From NCBI GenBank assembly GCA_963513935.1, contig OY740769.1, forward strand, positions 103,147,762 through 103,211,761: a stretch of DNA of 64,000 nucleotides, in the 5' to 3' direction. Source of the stretch: Aphrophora alni (lineage: Eukaryota > Arthropoda > Insecta > Hemiptera > Aphrophoridae). Below the pieces are notes generated by a model, which was given only the letters and a program-made list of their open reading frames with translations, did no database searches and had not been told where the DNA came from. Within the stretch, counting starts at the first letter, position 1. Each line of letters opens with the position of its first letter. Positions 1-11,280 of the stretch are shown here, piece by piece. Both the position numbers and the translations under genes were made by a program.

Positions 1-1966
1 AGAAATACGTTTAAATGTGTAAAACGAACAATATTTTGACGTTTTTGACCATTATATTTTGTTTCTTGCCACAAGAGAAAGTGAATATAAATATTCACTC
101 GAAAAATTTCTGTTTTTGAGTTATGGGTAAAAACCCAAAAAACTAACAATGAAGTTGTTATTAAAAATAGAAATGATCTATATCAGGACATTTTAAATAT
201 ATTTCTATAACTTAATATTTCGGATTAGTTACCACAGGAATAAAATAGAAAATTACTCTCTTCTCAAAATCCTTAACGATTTCGTTAATTTATGACTGAA
301 ACTAGCATATTATTGACTCAAATTCGTATACAAATTGCAAGTAAAAGTTGTTAAGATCCATGGCTAATTGGAATCTTAACCTCAAACAATCATAACCTTT
401 TACATGTCTAAAAAAAGAACCTTAACCGCCATCAATAGAAGCTCGATTTTATTTAAATACGCGGATTTACATATCTAAACAGTTTATAGAAATTTTAAAA
501 TTTGTTTTATATTTCTTGAAAGTTTCCATTTAATCGTTACCATAACAAATTAAATAATATCTGATTTATTAGAATTCACATAAAATAAATATAGGTTAAG
601 TTAATCAACAAAGATTCAAGAAAGATGTGTAATTCATGGATAATATATTAGTTATGTCTCACATATATACCTATTTTTTTCTCTTTTACAATTAAAACAA
701 CTGAGAAAACTCTCTTACCTGCAGAAAATAATTCATTATAAAAATAAAATGCAAAAATGTAATTAGACGTTTGATAATTAGGGCTACAGGACATACAGCA
801 TGTGTTAAGAGTTTAGAGATTAAATGTGTGCGAATAAAGTTTTTTGAAATAAGGAAAATCAAAGGGCTCATTTTTAATTACCTTTTCTGTTTATTTTTCA
901 AAAAATATTTTCCTTTATTCTTTCTTACCGGGTACTTAATTTGGCGAATATATAACAGATATTACCTATGAAGTGCCTATTTTAAAAGGACTTCCATATT
1001 TTTGTGGGGACACTGTTTTGGATAGTAATTTTTCTTTTTTGTTTGAACGTTTGTTTTTGGGTTTTTGTGTTTTTATTTATCTGTAATCGATTAGTATTTT
1101 AATAGTAAATTAGTATTTTATTTTTATATTATTTTATCTTGAATAAATAATAAATATACGAAAATAAGTCTGGAGTTTCTGTACGATACAGAGTTCTTAA
1201 ATCCCTGTGAAGATTACAATATTTACTAAGACACTTGTTTAGCTCCAGTCTATTCTATTTAATAACAACTTTGTAACTAACCTCAAACCTGAAAAAACAT
1301 GATCTTCGTCCTCCTATAAAAGGGATCAGGGGATTGGTTAAAAATTTAGAGAATGAATTTTTAAATTGAAAGCTGTTTCTTTATAGGTAAAATTCCACTT
1401 TAATATAAATTTAAATACTTTTTTTTATGGAGAGAGTATTTATTGACATGAGAGGGGGTGAAGGGTATATTGTAGAATATTTTTATCTTTAGAGAAACAG
1501 TATGTTTTTATTAAATTCCTCAAAGAAATTCATATACAAGTAAGTGTATCTACTTCTACTGAATAAAAAAAAGAAAAAAGTATTTCTTTCTGAATTAAAA
1601 TGAAAAGTAGTGGATATATACTGTCTTCCTAATGTATACATGTTAGTAGATAATATTTTGTCATTTCTGGTGCACTTTTGTAGTCAACCAATAACTTTTA
1701 CCAAAAACTCAATATTCTGACCAAATCCTTCAATAAAATATCAAAATTTTATAAAAATTGCAAAAATTAAGTGGCATTTGGTGGTTAAACTTAAAAATAA
1801 TATTTTTTTAATAAATTGATTTTGAATCTTTAATCCATTGTCATATAGATTTTAAAAAAATATTTTATTTTTTAGCATGTTTTAAGTATCCTAGTTTCAA
1901 CTACTTTTTTATTTATTTTTTCCATTTACCAGTTTATAAATGGTTTAAAAGGATTATTTAAAATAC
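1..1966 (-). other. Probable intron of the transporter gene
   Basis: The donor at 1966 opens an intron that has no convincing continuing exon before the window edge, so the intron is longer than about 1.96 kb. The open frame at 771-971 on the opposite strand is AT-rich and has no recognisable domain. The one notable site inside is the abutted acceptor/donor near 719, listed separately. Confidence 0.6.
711..745 (-). promoter_or_regulatory. Candidate recursive splice site in the transporter intron
   Basis: Read on the minus strand, a T-rich tract ends in TTTTCTGCAG and runs directly into GTAAGAGAG. A strong 3' acceptor is thus joined to a strong 5' donor with no exon between them. This arrangement is known from ratchet (recursive) splice sites in long insect introns. 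It lies about 1.25 kb downstream of the donor at 1966, on the gene's own strand. It could instead be chance, or the start of a small alternative exon. Confidence 0.35.
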
Positions 1967-2282
1967 CTGTTTCAAAACGAAGAGAGTTAAACTGTACTGC
2001 AGTAGGCACGACAAGAATCCCTGAAGACAGTTGTAAGCCATGGTTCAGGATATGCACCAACATAGAAGCCACTAACACAACCCAACCCCATCCTCCCTCT
2101 GTATAATAATGTCGAAACAAAGTAGCTTCTTTCTTCGGATCTTTATGTGCCTCGGACGGGAGAGGATCCAATGTCAATAACTGATTTTTATTGTTAAAAT
2201 TAGCATCGAGTTTTGATGTCGCCTTGCCGTCATTGTCTAACCGCACTACAACTACAGGCCACGTGTTGCTTCTGCTTAACAT
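1967..2282 (-). CDS. First coding exon of a monocarboxylate-transporter-like (SLC16/MFS) gene, partial
   Basis: This exon encodes the N-terminal 105 residues, plus one base, of a membrane transporter of the monocarboxylate transporter family (SLC16). These proteins move small carboxylates across the plasma membrane, usually with a proton. Residues 1-56 are a hydrophilic cytoplasmic tail. Residues 59-69 read HYYTEGGWGWV, matching the family signature (P/E)GGWGWVV that opens transmembrane helix 1. The hydrophobic stretch to about residue 93, including HILNHGLQLSSG, is helix 1. An in-frame TAA lies eight codons upstream of the ATG, and the ATG has a good context (AAAC before it), so the start is well supported. 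The frame continues past 1967, but AG|GTATTT at 1967/1966 is a proper donor, giving a phase 1 intron. The other 11 helices must lie beyond the left edge. The HYYxEGGWGW form suggests an insect transporter. The substrate cannot be told from this exon. Confidence 0.85.
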
Positions 2283-4259
2283 GTTTTGTCCCGGTGAAAA
2301 GTTTTAAATATTCAACGAAAAATGTGATTTTTTTAATTTTATTTTTATTCACCTGTCTTTTACTAAATAAAATGATTTAACACTGATATTTCATTCAAAA
2401 TATAATTTCTTTGTAGTGTACGCTATAATGTAGGGATAAAACTGAAATAAAGTAAGAATGTATATATTTTTTAAATACCACTCCATTTTATGTGAATTTA
2501 TTTAAGAAAAGATTTACTAATCAAGTTAGCTAAATGAATAACAATTTATTAATTGTATATTATAATTGAAATTTTTATTCAAAGAATATAAAAATTGTTA
2601 AAAAATGTATTACATACTTTTAAAGAATTACTAAGTGAAAAACAAGAATTGGGTTACAACTATTGATACTAAATAAACCCCTTGCCCTTTGCTCCAACGG
2701 GCGTAAGTCAAAATTTTTAAATGTTATTATTATTTTTTACTTCATATTATATTTAACGTTTTAAATATTGAATCAGTTCTGGAATGTAGTTCTCAAAAGG
2801 TGTAAAAATTATAGAACTTTAGCTCTAGAACTAAAACATCAAACTCTAGATTATAGTCAAATTGAAAGAATAAAATAGTGTTAAAAACATCAGGTCAATC
2901 CAGTTACAAATTTTTAAAATAAAATTTTCGTTCGTGAAATCAAAACTTTAAAACTGAAAAAGAAAAAAAATAATAAAAAATTAGCAAATATAATAATTAA
3001 ATTGAATGATATAGCTCATTTTCGATAATTCCATTTGTCAGATTTACTAATTTAGTTTTACTAATTCAAAACTAATAAGCAACCTTTTAATAGTATCAAC
3101 CCCCTTTCTCAAACGAATAGACCTAGTATCTCGTTAGAAACTAAAACTGAAATGAGTAAGTTATGAGTTTCTTCACTTGATGACTTTACTGAAGTTGATC
3201 TATACTGTCAAAACGTCGCGAATTATATTTATTTTATACATATATAATTGTTAATTAACTAATAAACTATATTAATAATTTTAAAATCAGAATAGTTGAA
3301 GGGTTTAATGAGAATTGATTTACATCCAATAGCTTCTTTCGAAGATTAATTTTGCTTCTAAGACAGAAGATATTATATTTTCAACAAATTTCAAGAGACA
3401 CTAGTTCGCAAACGGTTGTAAATTTTTCAAAAATGTTAAACATTTAATCATATTTAAATTTATTTTTATGAAATAAGTGTAGGGTATCGTTTGAAAATAT
3501 CCACTTGCATCCTATTTTGAAGTGGGGGGGGGATTTTGTCCCTTTTACATAAAAGTCTACCCGAATACTTATTTCCTCTTTGTTATTAGTTTCAAATTAC
3601 CCAAACTAATTGTGTATTTTCGAACACTCTGTATATTCTATGAATTATTTTTTTAAAAAAAGAATCACTGCATTATAGTTATAATTACAAATTAATTCAA
3701 ATATCACTTTTAAATCGCCTTTGTTTCATTTAAAAACTCTCCAATATTTTAAATTAATTAAATTTAATAAATCACTGCACATGACACACAAAAATAAAAA
3801 ATAAAATTGATGCCATACAACTAAGAAATAGTTATTAAATAAACTTTCTTTTAATATAAAAATTATTTTCCGTGAAAATACCGTAACTTTATGGAAGCGA
3901 TTAATCTAGACGCGTCGACGCATCGTTGTTGACTGCGGCTTAAGGTAACATTGTGGAAATGCGTTTGGATATAAAGCCTAACATGCGCGCGCAGGCTTAA
4001 CAATTACTTAGTTGAGGTAATCAGCTGACTTTGGAGAGGGACAAATGTATTGACTCCAGCCCTCTATAATACAAAGAGTAAATCCAGGCTATAAGAGGAA
4101 AATAGAGTTGATTCCTGGTATAGTGATGTTAGGATAGATTATAAAAACTAAAAATAGTAATGACACAATAACAGGTAACCTAATTTGAATTGGAAATTTA
4201 TATATTCTTTTTAGCTACGTCTATTTAAAATGTTATAGTAATTTTTATGAAATAAATAA
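2283..4259. other. Upstream flank of the transporter exon, no further gene seen
   Basis: AT-rich sequence without a recognisable coding segment. It holds a G-run near 3522-3532 and a CpG-rich patch at 3895-4075, listed separately. Some of it may be a 5' UTR intron of the transporter gene. Confidence 0.5.
3895..4075 (-). promoter_or_regulatory. CpG-rich patch, candidate promoter or 5' UTR of the transporter gene
   Basis: Within otherwise CpG-poor sequence this patch holds clustered CpGs: the overlapping palindromes GACGCGTC and GCGTCGACGC near 3911-3922, then a GCGCGCGC run near 3985. It lies about 1.6 kb upstream of the transporter ATG on that gene's strand, a plausible distance for a promoter or untranslated first exon. 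There is no transcript evidence. It could equally be a transposon fragment. Confidence 0.25.
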
Positions 4260-4344
4260 TACTAGGAGTTCCAGGAATCCAGCCCCATTTTAATTTTTAA
4301 ATATGGAATACAATTTGCATTTTTGGTCAATAATTTTGGCTGTG

Positions 4345-4384
4345 TATTGTACCTCTAAAGATGATAGCATTGAAATGTACAATA
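4345..4384 (+). ncRNA. Hammerhead-like stem-loop relic (Penelope-like element type)
   Basis: Two perfectly complementary 8-mers, TATTGTAC (4345-4352) and GTACAATA (4377-4384), enclose CTAAAGA, a short variable stretch and GAAA. The layout is that of hammerhead ribozyme cores (CUGANGA, stem II, GAAA), with one core mismatch (G to A at position 3). The element is probably inactive. Its resemblance to the copies at 9.8, 20.7 and 21.8 kb suggests one family. Confidence 0.35.
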
Positions 4385-4757
4385 AAGTAGAATAAATATA
4401 ACTGTACTGTTTTTGTGTTGTTAGTGTTTTATTGTGGTTTTGAGGAATGTTCTTTTATTTAATAGTTTCGTAGTAATAAGAAATTGGAATTGATATATAG
4501 TCCAATTTTCCAAATCCAAAAAATAAATATGGTTTTTGGGGATAACTACATTTGTTTTAAATGTTCACCCCTGATGATGTATACATCATTATAACGAGGA
4601 ATCAATAGAGCACTGTGGTGAATACACAATTGAAGACAATCTCCCAAAACCACAACAAAACACTACCAACACAAATACTATTGAAATGTACATAAGGTAA
4701 ATTAAACATAAAGACTTTGTGTTGATAATGTTTTGTTGTGGTTTTGGGGAATTTTCT
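4367..4757. repeat. Three-copy direct and inverted repeat block
   Basis: A roughly 35-bp T/G-rich unit occurs three times: plus at 4412-4448, minus at 4641-4675 and plus at 4716-4751. The minus and last plus copies differ at about three positions and would fold into a long hairpin. The longer segment from ATTGAAATGTAC onward is repeated directly (from 4370 and from 4679). A perfect 16-bp palindrome sits at 4574-4589, next to a CTGATGA. Mixed tandem and inverted ends are typical of Penelope-like element insertions, but no reverse transcriptase is present. The 86-codon frame across it is not credible as a gene. Confidence 0.6.
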
Positions 4758-4859
4758 TTCACCAAGAAAATCGGTCCGACAATCCTCATCGAGGAGCACA
4801 CACCAATCATGTCAATGGAGTTATTACTTAATGAGTTTTGTGAATTCACTTATCCACAT

Positions 4860-5519
4860 GTGTAAACCACGTCTTATCCGTAAACTATGTGACGGAAAAA
4901 ATTCAACATTTTATTGAAATATGGAGATTTTTGACCCATACTTCTGTGTAAAATTGCATTAAAAAATATTAGCAATAATTGTAAAAAATAAAAAAGAACG
5001 TGGACTGTCGCCATTAACCTGCTAAAATCAAATACGTGTATGACAATATGATTTACGCGAAGGACACGTGTATGACGAAAGGGAAGCCATGTTTAATATC
5101 TATGTAAATATTTTATTGAAGAGGTTGTCCGTAGTTTATTTGTATATCATTGGTGTGTTAAACAGTTCAAATAGTTATAATATAGGATATTGTTTGTTTA
5201 AATAAGAAAATTTGAAAGTAAAATGGAAAAATGTTCCTTCATCAAGATGGATGAGATGTGAAAGCGTTTCAAAAGGGGAAAATATTTATAAACGGGATTA
5301 TAATGAATAAAAAGTGGAACTCCCCCGTGTGAAAATCATTTATGAATATAAATCTCTGTAGTAAACTAGACTCTATATAAATGAATATTTTCCGTGACTT
5401 GTTAGTTTTAAAATTCTTTTTTAAGGAATACATAACTTTTATAAGCTCAATTAACTTCCAGTCGTTAGTTTCTGACTAAATAAATGTTTTACTTTCTCGA
5501 ACACAGTGTACACAGATTT
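4860..5519. other. Gene-free AT-rich stretch
   Basis: I see no coding segment, RNA gene or clear repeat here. Confidence 0.6.
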
Positions 5520-5745
5520 TAAATATATTTGGTATGTAGACATATTTTGGGCATATGTTGGGACTTTTACATTTTCATATTAACTCGAAATTTGTGTACA
5601 GCTGCCATAGGAAATAATTCAAAATTGCAATGTAACGATTTTATTCAAATTTTGCACTATCTTCTAAGAACACAAATATAACAAAAAGTCACCATCTATC
5701 AAGATATGTCAGGTCTTTAGTTATCGGTAAAAAAAACAAAACAAC
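5520..5745 (+). repeat. Dispersed repeat family 1, copy a
   Basis: Shares ordered blocks with copies near 20.0, 24.1, 27.1 and 49.1 kb: an 'aaatttggtatgtag' block, 'ctcgaaatttgtgtacagctgccata', split here as CTCGAAATTTGTG and CAGCTGCCATA, then 'gtaacgattttattcaaattt', 'accatctatc' and a closing 'ttatcggtaa'. No open frame is conserved between copies, so this is probably a non-coding part of a mobile element. Confidence 0.6.
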
Positions 5746-8700
5746 ATGAATATAAATCTCGTAAGGGGCTATTATAAAATAGCCTAAGTAATTTCTCAAA
5801 ACAAACATAAACGAAGCAAATATCTGTTTTAAGGACTTTTTTATCTTTTGACTATATACATTTTGAAATCTTTATCAAAATCATTTTATAATGATAGCAA
5901 AATTAGATTAAAATAAATATATATTTGTCAAAAGTACATATTTAAAGTTAAGCCTGAATTTTTAAACTGATGTAAATTAGATCAGTTATTTTGAAACTAA
6001 TGTGTGTTATTGACAATCTGTGTATTATCTATGTACATTGGATCAAAATTGTATTTAAACAGTTTTTTTTGTTCAAAAATTACCCTACAGCTTAATTTTT
6101 TAAATGAACATGAAAATTGTGTTTTATTTAGGAAACTATAAAACAATCAAAAGCCCATGAATAATCGTGATTAAAGTAAGAAATTTTATTAATATCTTAG
6201 CAATCAATTATGTAATTTTATATATTACAACCAAAGATAAATTACATAAAAAATTGAATAAAACATAACAATGCCAGTGGTCGAATTTATTTTAATAATA
6301 ATTTTCCTCCCAAAATTAGTTTTTTTTTTGGACATCTGATATTGTAATAAAACTATTTCTTGTACTAATTTTTGACCTTCAGAAGCAAAAAGATGTTTTA
6401 ACACAACCATTTGACTTTTTTTTTTTTGGTTTATTTGTACGTTTGTTTCTTTTGAAGTTACAAACAAACCATGTACCAATCGTCATGCAATTTGAGACTG
6501 TTTAGAGTCACGACAACCAAAATAACTCACCGTGAATCATATCGATTGAGTGGTATAGGTGTGCTCAGAGAGTTAGACGACGAAGCGTGTAGGATGTGAC
6601 TGACCCCCCGGGAACGAGTTGTGGGTCCGTTTTTAAGTAATGAACTGATTTTGCAACTCCTCATCATTCATTATATTTTCAAAGTTATCTTTCTTTCGAT
6701 ATTATCATACCATGTTAAACGAATTGGTTAATGGTGTTGTCGAACTTTCATGAAGGACCAAAACCCTTTCCCACTGCGAAAAATTGAGAAAATCTAAGTG
6801 CAAAAATTTCGAAAGCCTATTGTTCAGTGACGCACATAATGAAGCAAGTGTAGTTTTAGTTTTTATTAATTAAGACTCATTCATTAAATAGTTATTGTAG
6901 TTTTTCATCAAATCTGCTTACTGAAGAGTGACATTTGCTTAGGTCAGAGGGGATAAGTAGATTGAGGCCTTTAAAGTTTAGGACAAATTTCTTGTATATA
7001 ATTCATATCCCACCAAGCACCTCTCTCGGTCGAAAATTTAGGAATAAGGTTCTTCACAAGTTGGTTGATCGAATTTGGTACAAGAAATTGTAATTTCATT
7101 TTTTCGTTTTACAATGGCGACCACTCGAAACAGTTACTACATAGTAGGCTACCAAGGTAAGGAAACTATGGTACTCCACGCTACAAAATGTAATGTATTA
7201 TTTTTATTTTTGTAAATAGGCTTAAAAAAGTGAATTAAAAGTATAAAATTGATACACTTGCTCTTGAATAGTCTATAAGCGTTAGAGTCGAGTGAGAACA
7301 ACATTTGGTTAAGAGATAGATTATAAAGAAAATAAAAGAGAGAGAGAGATATATAACCTAATAATACAATAAGAAAATAGTAGATTCAGCAAGGTACCTT
7401 GGGATTGCCGCACTCTTACTGACTATCTGAAGAGTATAATAGTATAAACGAGGCACAACAGGTATTTGCAATAAATTCAAAATGATAATAATATGAGCTG
7501 TTTTCTAGAAATCTCCAACTAGAAGTTTTACTAGACCAACAAATAAAACAACTTTAACGCAAATAGCTTTCTTAACATCAAGATATATATGATATAAACT
7601 TTTCTAGTTTCAAGGTTCACAAACATCAAATACATTATTATTCCCATAACTCTTACACTGGTTTGTCCTTTGAGATTTCCTCTAAAACTTGATATAATTT
7701 TCAAGAACTGCATTGTATGCCATTGTACAAATAATTAGGCTGTAAGATTATAACTCCCTGTTAGTTATTTATGGCAAAGTCTAGGCTTAAAATATCATAC
7801 ATCGGTCTTAAATAATGTGAAATTGTTAGCGTGAAATTAAAATGTAAATTATAACATAAAACCAGGAATTCTAGAATAAAACCCACTATTCATCATAACT
7901 AATTAAATAACATGACCATTTTAACCAATTTGAATTAAGATATAAAATCTAAAACCAAAGGAAGGAAAAAATCTGTAGAGATGGGGAGCTATGGCATTCC
8001 GGCACAGATAATTAAATCATAAACATTGAAAAACAAATAAAATACAATCAAAAGCGTTATAAAATGAAATAAGTGTTTCTGCAACCAATTATATACGATA
8101 TTATTCTCATTTACTAATCCCTTTTATGTTTATAATAGAATAAATTGGAAAAAAATAATAATATACCAACGTGTTTTATTCAGCGTGGTTTAAAAGTGAT
8201 AAAGTGTTTAAAAAGTATAATATATAAAAAGTCTAATTATATTCAAAACCTGTATTATCAATAGATATTTTCAGTGTTGTGATTTTTAAAGCCTTTTCTA
8301 TATAATGACTAAAGTACTTTAATAAATATGAACAAAGTAGACTAATAAACAGAATAACTAAAATATAAGCCAAAATTTAAAGGGAAATAAATTATTTGCA
8401 AATTGTGTGTATTTTAGAGGTATTTTATTTTACTTATTTTTTATTTTTGTATTTTATCTTACTTCAAAATAGACCACCGTGATTTGTTTTCTACGATAAC
8501 CAAGAAAGGCAACATTTTAATGAGGGTTTCATAACGACGTCTTTGAAAGGAAGGGTAAATTAAAAAGTTGAAATGTATGAAATTATATTTAGGACCTTTA
8601 ACTACTAAAATGTATAAAAGTATGAAGGGAAATTAATAGCTTAAGAGAAACATATTTTACATTGCATTACTCCTAAGTTACTTTTAAAAATTTCCTTCAC

Positions 8701-9406
8701 TTTGGTGAAAAAAGATTTTTTTATTTCAATTAGATACTAAATAATGAGGAATCAAATTTCGCAGTCTTATATCATAATTACTCGATCATAACACAAGGAA
8801 ACCATTTTTATGACAACTCTTTGGAAATCTGTTTACATTTCTATCTTATAATGTAATTAAATATTATTTTTCTGTACAGAGTGTTTTAAAAATATATCTT
8901 ATTAAATGCAATAAAATTATTTTACTTTATTTCGTGTAAAATACAAAATTAAGAACAAACAAAAACTACTAGCTGTAATAAAACTTTTTATCCAAACAAC
9001 TTTAACCATAAACAACTTCGGATTTTCCGTGTTTATCATGTTCAAAATGCCTACCAAGAGCTACATGACATTGTCCCAAACGAGTATAAAAATCAGGTAG
9101 AGCATTAATTTTAATTTCGTCAACAATTTGCTGTTTTCCCAGTCGTATGTTTTTTTCCGGTCATTCAGATTTGTAGGTCTATTCTCGTAAACTTCCCTTT
9201 AAAAATAACTCCACAGTAAATAAACTAAATAATTTACAACTGCGAACGTAGGGGGCCATTAATTGGCGACTCTTCGTGACTAATTAGGCCTACTTAAAGG
9301 GTTAAATAATTGGTGAACGTTTCATAATTATGCAAATATGAAAAATTAAGTTAATTAATTTTTCGTATTCAATTAACAATAATTGATTAATGTAGAAGGA
9401 AAACAT
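5746..9406. other. Gene-free stretch
   Basis: No supported gene. A slightly GC-richer patch at about 6530-6630 contains CCCCCCGGGA, and a short GA run followed by TATATA sits near 7337-7353. The open frames at 6225-6479 and 7531-7713 are low-complexity and match no family I know. Confidence 0.5.
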
Positions 9407-9483
9407 TTATATAATAAAAGAACAATAATGTCCGTCTATGTGACTTTTTTATAATAAAATAGTTACTTACTTTATAATCATAT

Positions 9484-9513
9484 GACACGTTTCGGAACTC
9501 ATTCCATCTTCAG
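9484..9513 (-). ncRNA. Hammerhead-like motif, left arm of the fold-back
   Basis: On the minus strand it reads CTGAAGA, T, GGAA-TGAG-TTCC, GAAA, C-GT-G, TC. The core CUGANGA and GAAA are intact, stem II is four perfect pairs, and stem III is a two-pair minimal stem leading to a GUC cleavage triplet. The extra U after CUGAAGA is not canonical. No good stem I is seen next to it, so self-cleavage is doubtful without a partner strand. Confidence 0.5.
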
Positions 9514-9769
9514 AAAATCGCTCTGCTGAGGTCGTTAAAATATTAAAATAAATTATTACACAACACATATATCGCAACACATATACACATACACGCGCAC
9601 ACTAACACAGAAAATATCAACGCATGTGCACACCATCGAATACGTTTAATACACAATTAAACTGTGTGCACACGCGTTGATATATTCTGTGTTAGTGTGT
9701 GCGTGTATGTGTATATGTGTTGTGTAATAATTTATTTTAACGTTTTAACGACCTTAGCAGAGCGATTTT

Positions 9770-9799
9770 CTGAAGATGGAACGAGTTCCGAAACGTGTC
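9770..9799 (+). ncRNA. Hammerhead-like motif, right arm of the fold-back
   Basis: Mirror copy of the motif at 9484: CTGAAGA, T, GGAA-CGAG-TTCC, GAAA, C-GT-G, TC. The only change is in the loop of stem II (TGAG to CGAG); all paired and core positions are identical. It ends in the GUC triplet. The family assignment to Penelope-like hammerheads is inference. Confidence 0.5.
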
Positions 9800-9876
9800 A
9801 TATGATTATAAAGTAAGTAACTACTTTATTATAAAAAAGTCACATAGACGGACATTATTGTTCTTTTATTATACAA

Positions 9877-10372
9877 AAAAGAGTGACTTGGATACAAACA
9901 CAATGAGTTTTAAAAAACATTTATACATACTTTAGTTGATTTATTGTTTTCAGAAATAAAATTTATATTTTTAACTCTAACAAATCCATCTCTAATAAAA
10001 AAAATAATGTTATAAAACCGATGCTCAAAACGCAATTAATATTTAATAATTTCAGCTAATTGACAGTTGAATATTTACATCCCACAGCAGATGATTAATA
10101 TCCTCATTGTCTTAACATGGGAAATTTGATTATCCAAGATTAGATTATACTTAAAAAAGGTTAAGTTGTTAAACCGTCGCAGGCACCGCGACCAGGCCCT
10201 ATTGTGCAACTAAGGATCTTATTTCTAACCAAGTAGTTTATTTCCCCTTACAGTTTTAGTAGTCCAATTACTAACTCGTCTAATGAGAGTTCACCAGGAG
10301 TTTATGTGAACAAAACCATACCTCTTATTAGCACGAGTCTCACAACCGAAAACATTTCGTACCCTGAGCACT
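9877..10372. other. Gene-free stretch between the fold-back and the transposon-like element
   Basis: No open frame or repeat stands out; the sequence becomes less AT-rich toward the right. Confidence 0.5.
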
Positions 10373-10380
10373 CCTCACAC
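10373..10380. repeat. 8-bp target-site duplication, left copy
   Basis: CCTCACAC, identical to 11273-11280, directly abutting the left end of the transposon-like element. Confidence 0.55.
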
Positions 10381-11272
10381 GATGTAGTGCTATCTCATTA
10401 CAGTGTTATCTCATCCAAATCCTATTTCCTAGAAAAAAAGTGCCATCTCGTCCAGTGCAGTTTTACAGTTGATTAAACACACTAATTAGTGTCATCTCGT
10501 CCACTTGTAAACTTGACAAGGGTTAAGGAACGCAACGCAGGTAGCCGGAGGTTCATGAACCCTGTGGTTGTGCACCCTGGCCTAGCTCTGGAATTCCCGT
10601 GGAATCTCACCCCTCTCCCACCCCTTTGTTTTCATGTGGACACTACCACTTTAAACCTCATTTGTATGCTTGACCTTTAGGAATATGGAGTTTTCGACCA
10701 CCATAAGAGGCCAACTTAGTCTATAATATAACGGTTATATAACCTAACCTAACGGCCGCTTTGAATATTTTCAGATTTTATTTGTAATTTATGTCAAATA
10801 ATCCTGTTAATAAACAAGCGGCTTCATATTCTACAAACCTTGATGTGGAACATTAGAACAGACTGTTGTTGAACTGCGCAACCTGGAGCCTAGGTAAGGA
10901 GCACCCGCAAGAAGATTAGTTTTCTCCCTGTATTACATACAAGGCGAGTTTTAACATTATTGTACATGATTTATAGCATTTTGATATAAAACGCAAAGAG
11001 CATTTAAGGGAGTTTAAATAGTATGAAGCTAGAAAATATGGAAGACCCGAAATTTTATAAATAATAAGAATTTTATAAAATTATAAAGGTAGGCTACTAT
11101 AAACGTTCCAATAGTTTTTTTTTGTAGACCTGTCAAGTAAACAATAGCATAAGTTTTTGGACGAGATGGCACTAGTTGGCGGGTAAAGAATTAACCCCCT
11201 GCCCTACGTCCGTGGAATCTGGATTAGATGGCACGTGGATGAGATAGCACCTGGACGAGATGGCGCGACACC
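10381..11272. mobile_element. Candidate non-autonomous DNA transposon with subterminal repeats
   Basis: Eight copies of a 16-bp unit, consensus AGTGCCATCTCGTCCA, lie at the two ends and face inward. Forward copies start at 10386, 10402, 10439 and 10488; reverse copies start at 11158, 11220, 11236 and 11252. The last three reverse copies are exact 16-bp tandems. The outermost 20 bases of the two ends are imperfect inverted repeats. An identical octamer CCTCACAC lies at 10373-10380 and 11273-11280, consistent with an 8-bp target duplication as made by hAT or P-type transposases. The interior encodes no transposase; it contains AACCTAACCTAACGG, two units of the insect TTAGG telomere motif, perhaps by chance. 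The superfamily is not certain. Confidence 0.65.
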
Positions 11273-11280
11273 CCTCACAC
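11273..11280. repeat. 8-bp target-site duplication, right copy
   Basis: CCTCACAC, identical to 10373-10380, directly abutting the right end of the transposon-like element. Confidence 0.55.

Larger units (their letters stand above)
9407..9876. mobile_element. Fold-back element: near-perfect long palindrome
   Basis: The left arm (about 9407-9633) and right arm (about 9663-9876) are inverted copies. They differ by a handful of substitutions and one small insertion in the left arm, around a spacer of about 29 bp. Each arm carries a hammerhead-like motif and an alternating CA/TG tract (ACACATACACGCGCACAC type). The high arm identity suggests recent origin or gene conversion. It has no coding capacity. 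It may be a head-to-head pair of Penelope-like terminal repeats or a MITE-type fold-back transposon. Confidence 0.85.

Noticed and set aside
10489..10680. 63-codon frame starting in the transposon-like element
   Set aside because: Its start lies inside one of the 16-bp subterminal repeats, and the protein matches nothing; it is better explained as element sequence.
10740..10756. AACCTAACCTAACGG, resembling insect telomere repeat TTAGG
   Set aside because: Only two units, inside the transposon-like element; too short to claim interstitial telomeric sequence.
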